Shown: in pieces, positions 6,607 through 6,616 of the stretch | How the letters are laid out: each line of letters begins with the position of its first letter | How positions within the stretch are numbered: the first letter of the stretch is position 1 | Assembly (NCBI RefSeq): GCF_910578445.1 | Contig: NZ_CAJTQC010000046.1 | Span: 1 to 6,616 of the forward strand | Length of the DNA stretch: 6,616 nucleotides | Direction of reading: 5' to 3' | Source of the DNA: an uncultured Duncaniella sp. | GTDB lineage: Bacteria > Bacteroidota > Bacteroidia > Bacteroidales > Muribaculaceae | The notes under the pieces: model-generated | Seen by the model: the letters and a program-made list of their open reading frames with translations, nothing else | Told to the model about the DNA's origin: nothing | The model's database searches: none | Position numbers and translations under genes: made by a program

Positions 6607-6616
6607 TCGGTTAGAA

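Overview
The window looks like an ordinary chromosomal segment of a member of the Bacteroidota, probably order Bacteroidales. Three things suggest this: a promoter of the Bacteroidota type (TTTG, 20 bases, TAnnTTTG) in front of the first gene, weak or absent Shine-Dalgarno sequences at all starts, and a dxs-trkA-trkH gene order that I recall from Bacteroides relatives. Base composition of the genes looks close to half GC by eye, which would fit Muribaculaceae or Prevotella-like lineages better than Bacteroides itself; this last step is inference.

All confident genes lie on the minus strand, so the transcript reads from the right end of the window to the left. At the far right (6564-6606) a strong intrinsic terminator closes an upstream minus-strand gene that lies outside the window. 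About 100 bases further on is a promoter (6455-6486), followed by a leader of roughly 75-80 bases. Then come purB (adenylosuccinate lyase), a 62-residue two-helix membrane protein of unknown function, dxs (1-deoxy-D-xylulose-5-phosphate synthase), trkA and trkH (potassium uptake regulator and channel). Junctions are 13 bases, a 26-base overlap, 8 bases and 1 base. I saw no terminator between genes and no TAnnTTTG box just upstream of the internal starts, so the five genes are likely one operon.

The genes do not form one pathway. PurB makes purine nucleotides, DXS makes the first intermediate of the MEP isoprenoid route, and TrkA/TrkH form one potassium transport complex. The tight trkA-trkH junction fits production of two subunits that work together; the rest is probably a housekeeping operon. 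The small membrane protein is the only gene whose role I cannot name.

The left end (1-105) is AT-rich. It has no terminator for the minus-strand operon and may contain the tail of a convergent plus-strand gene, with weak support. I found no mobile element, CRISPR array, RNA gene or defence-like system, and nothing I would call a new biological system.
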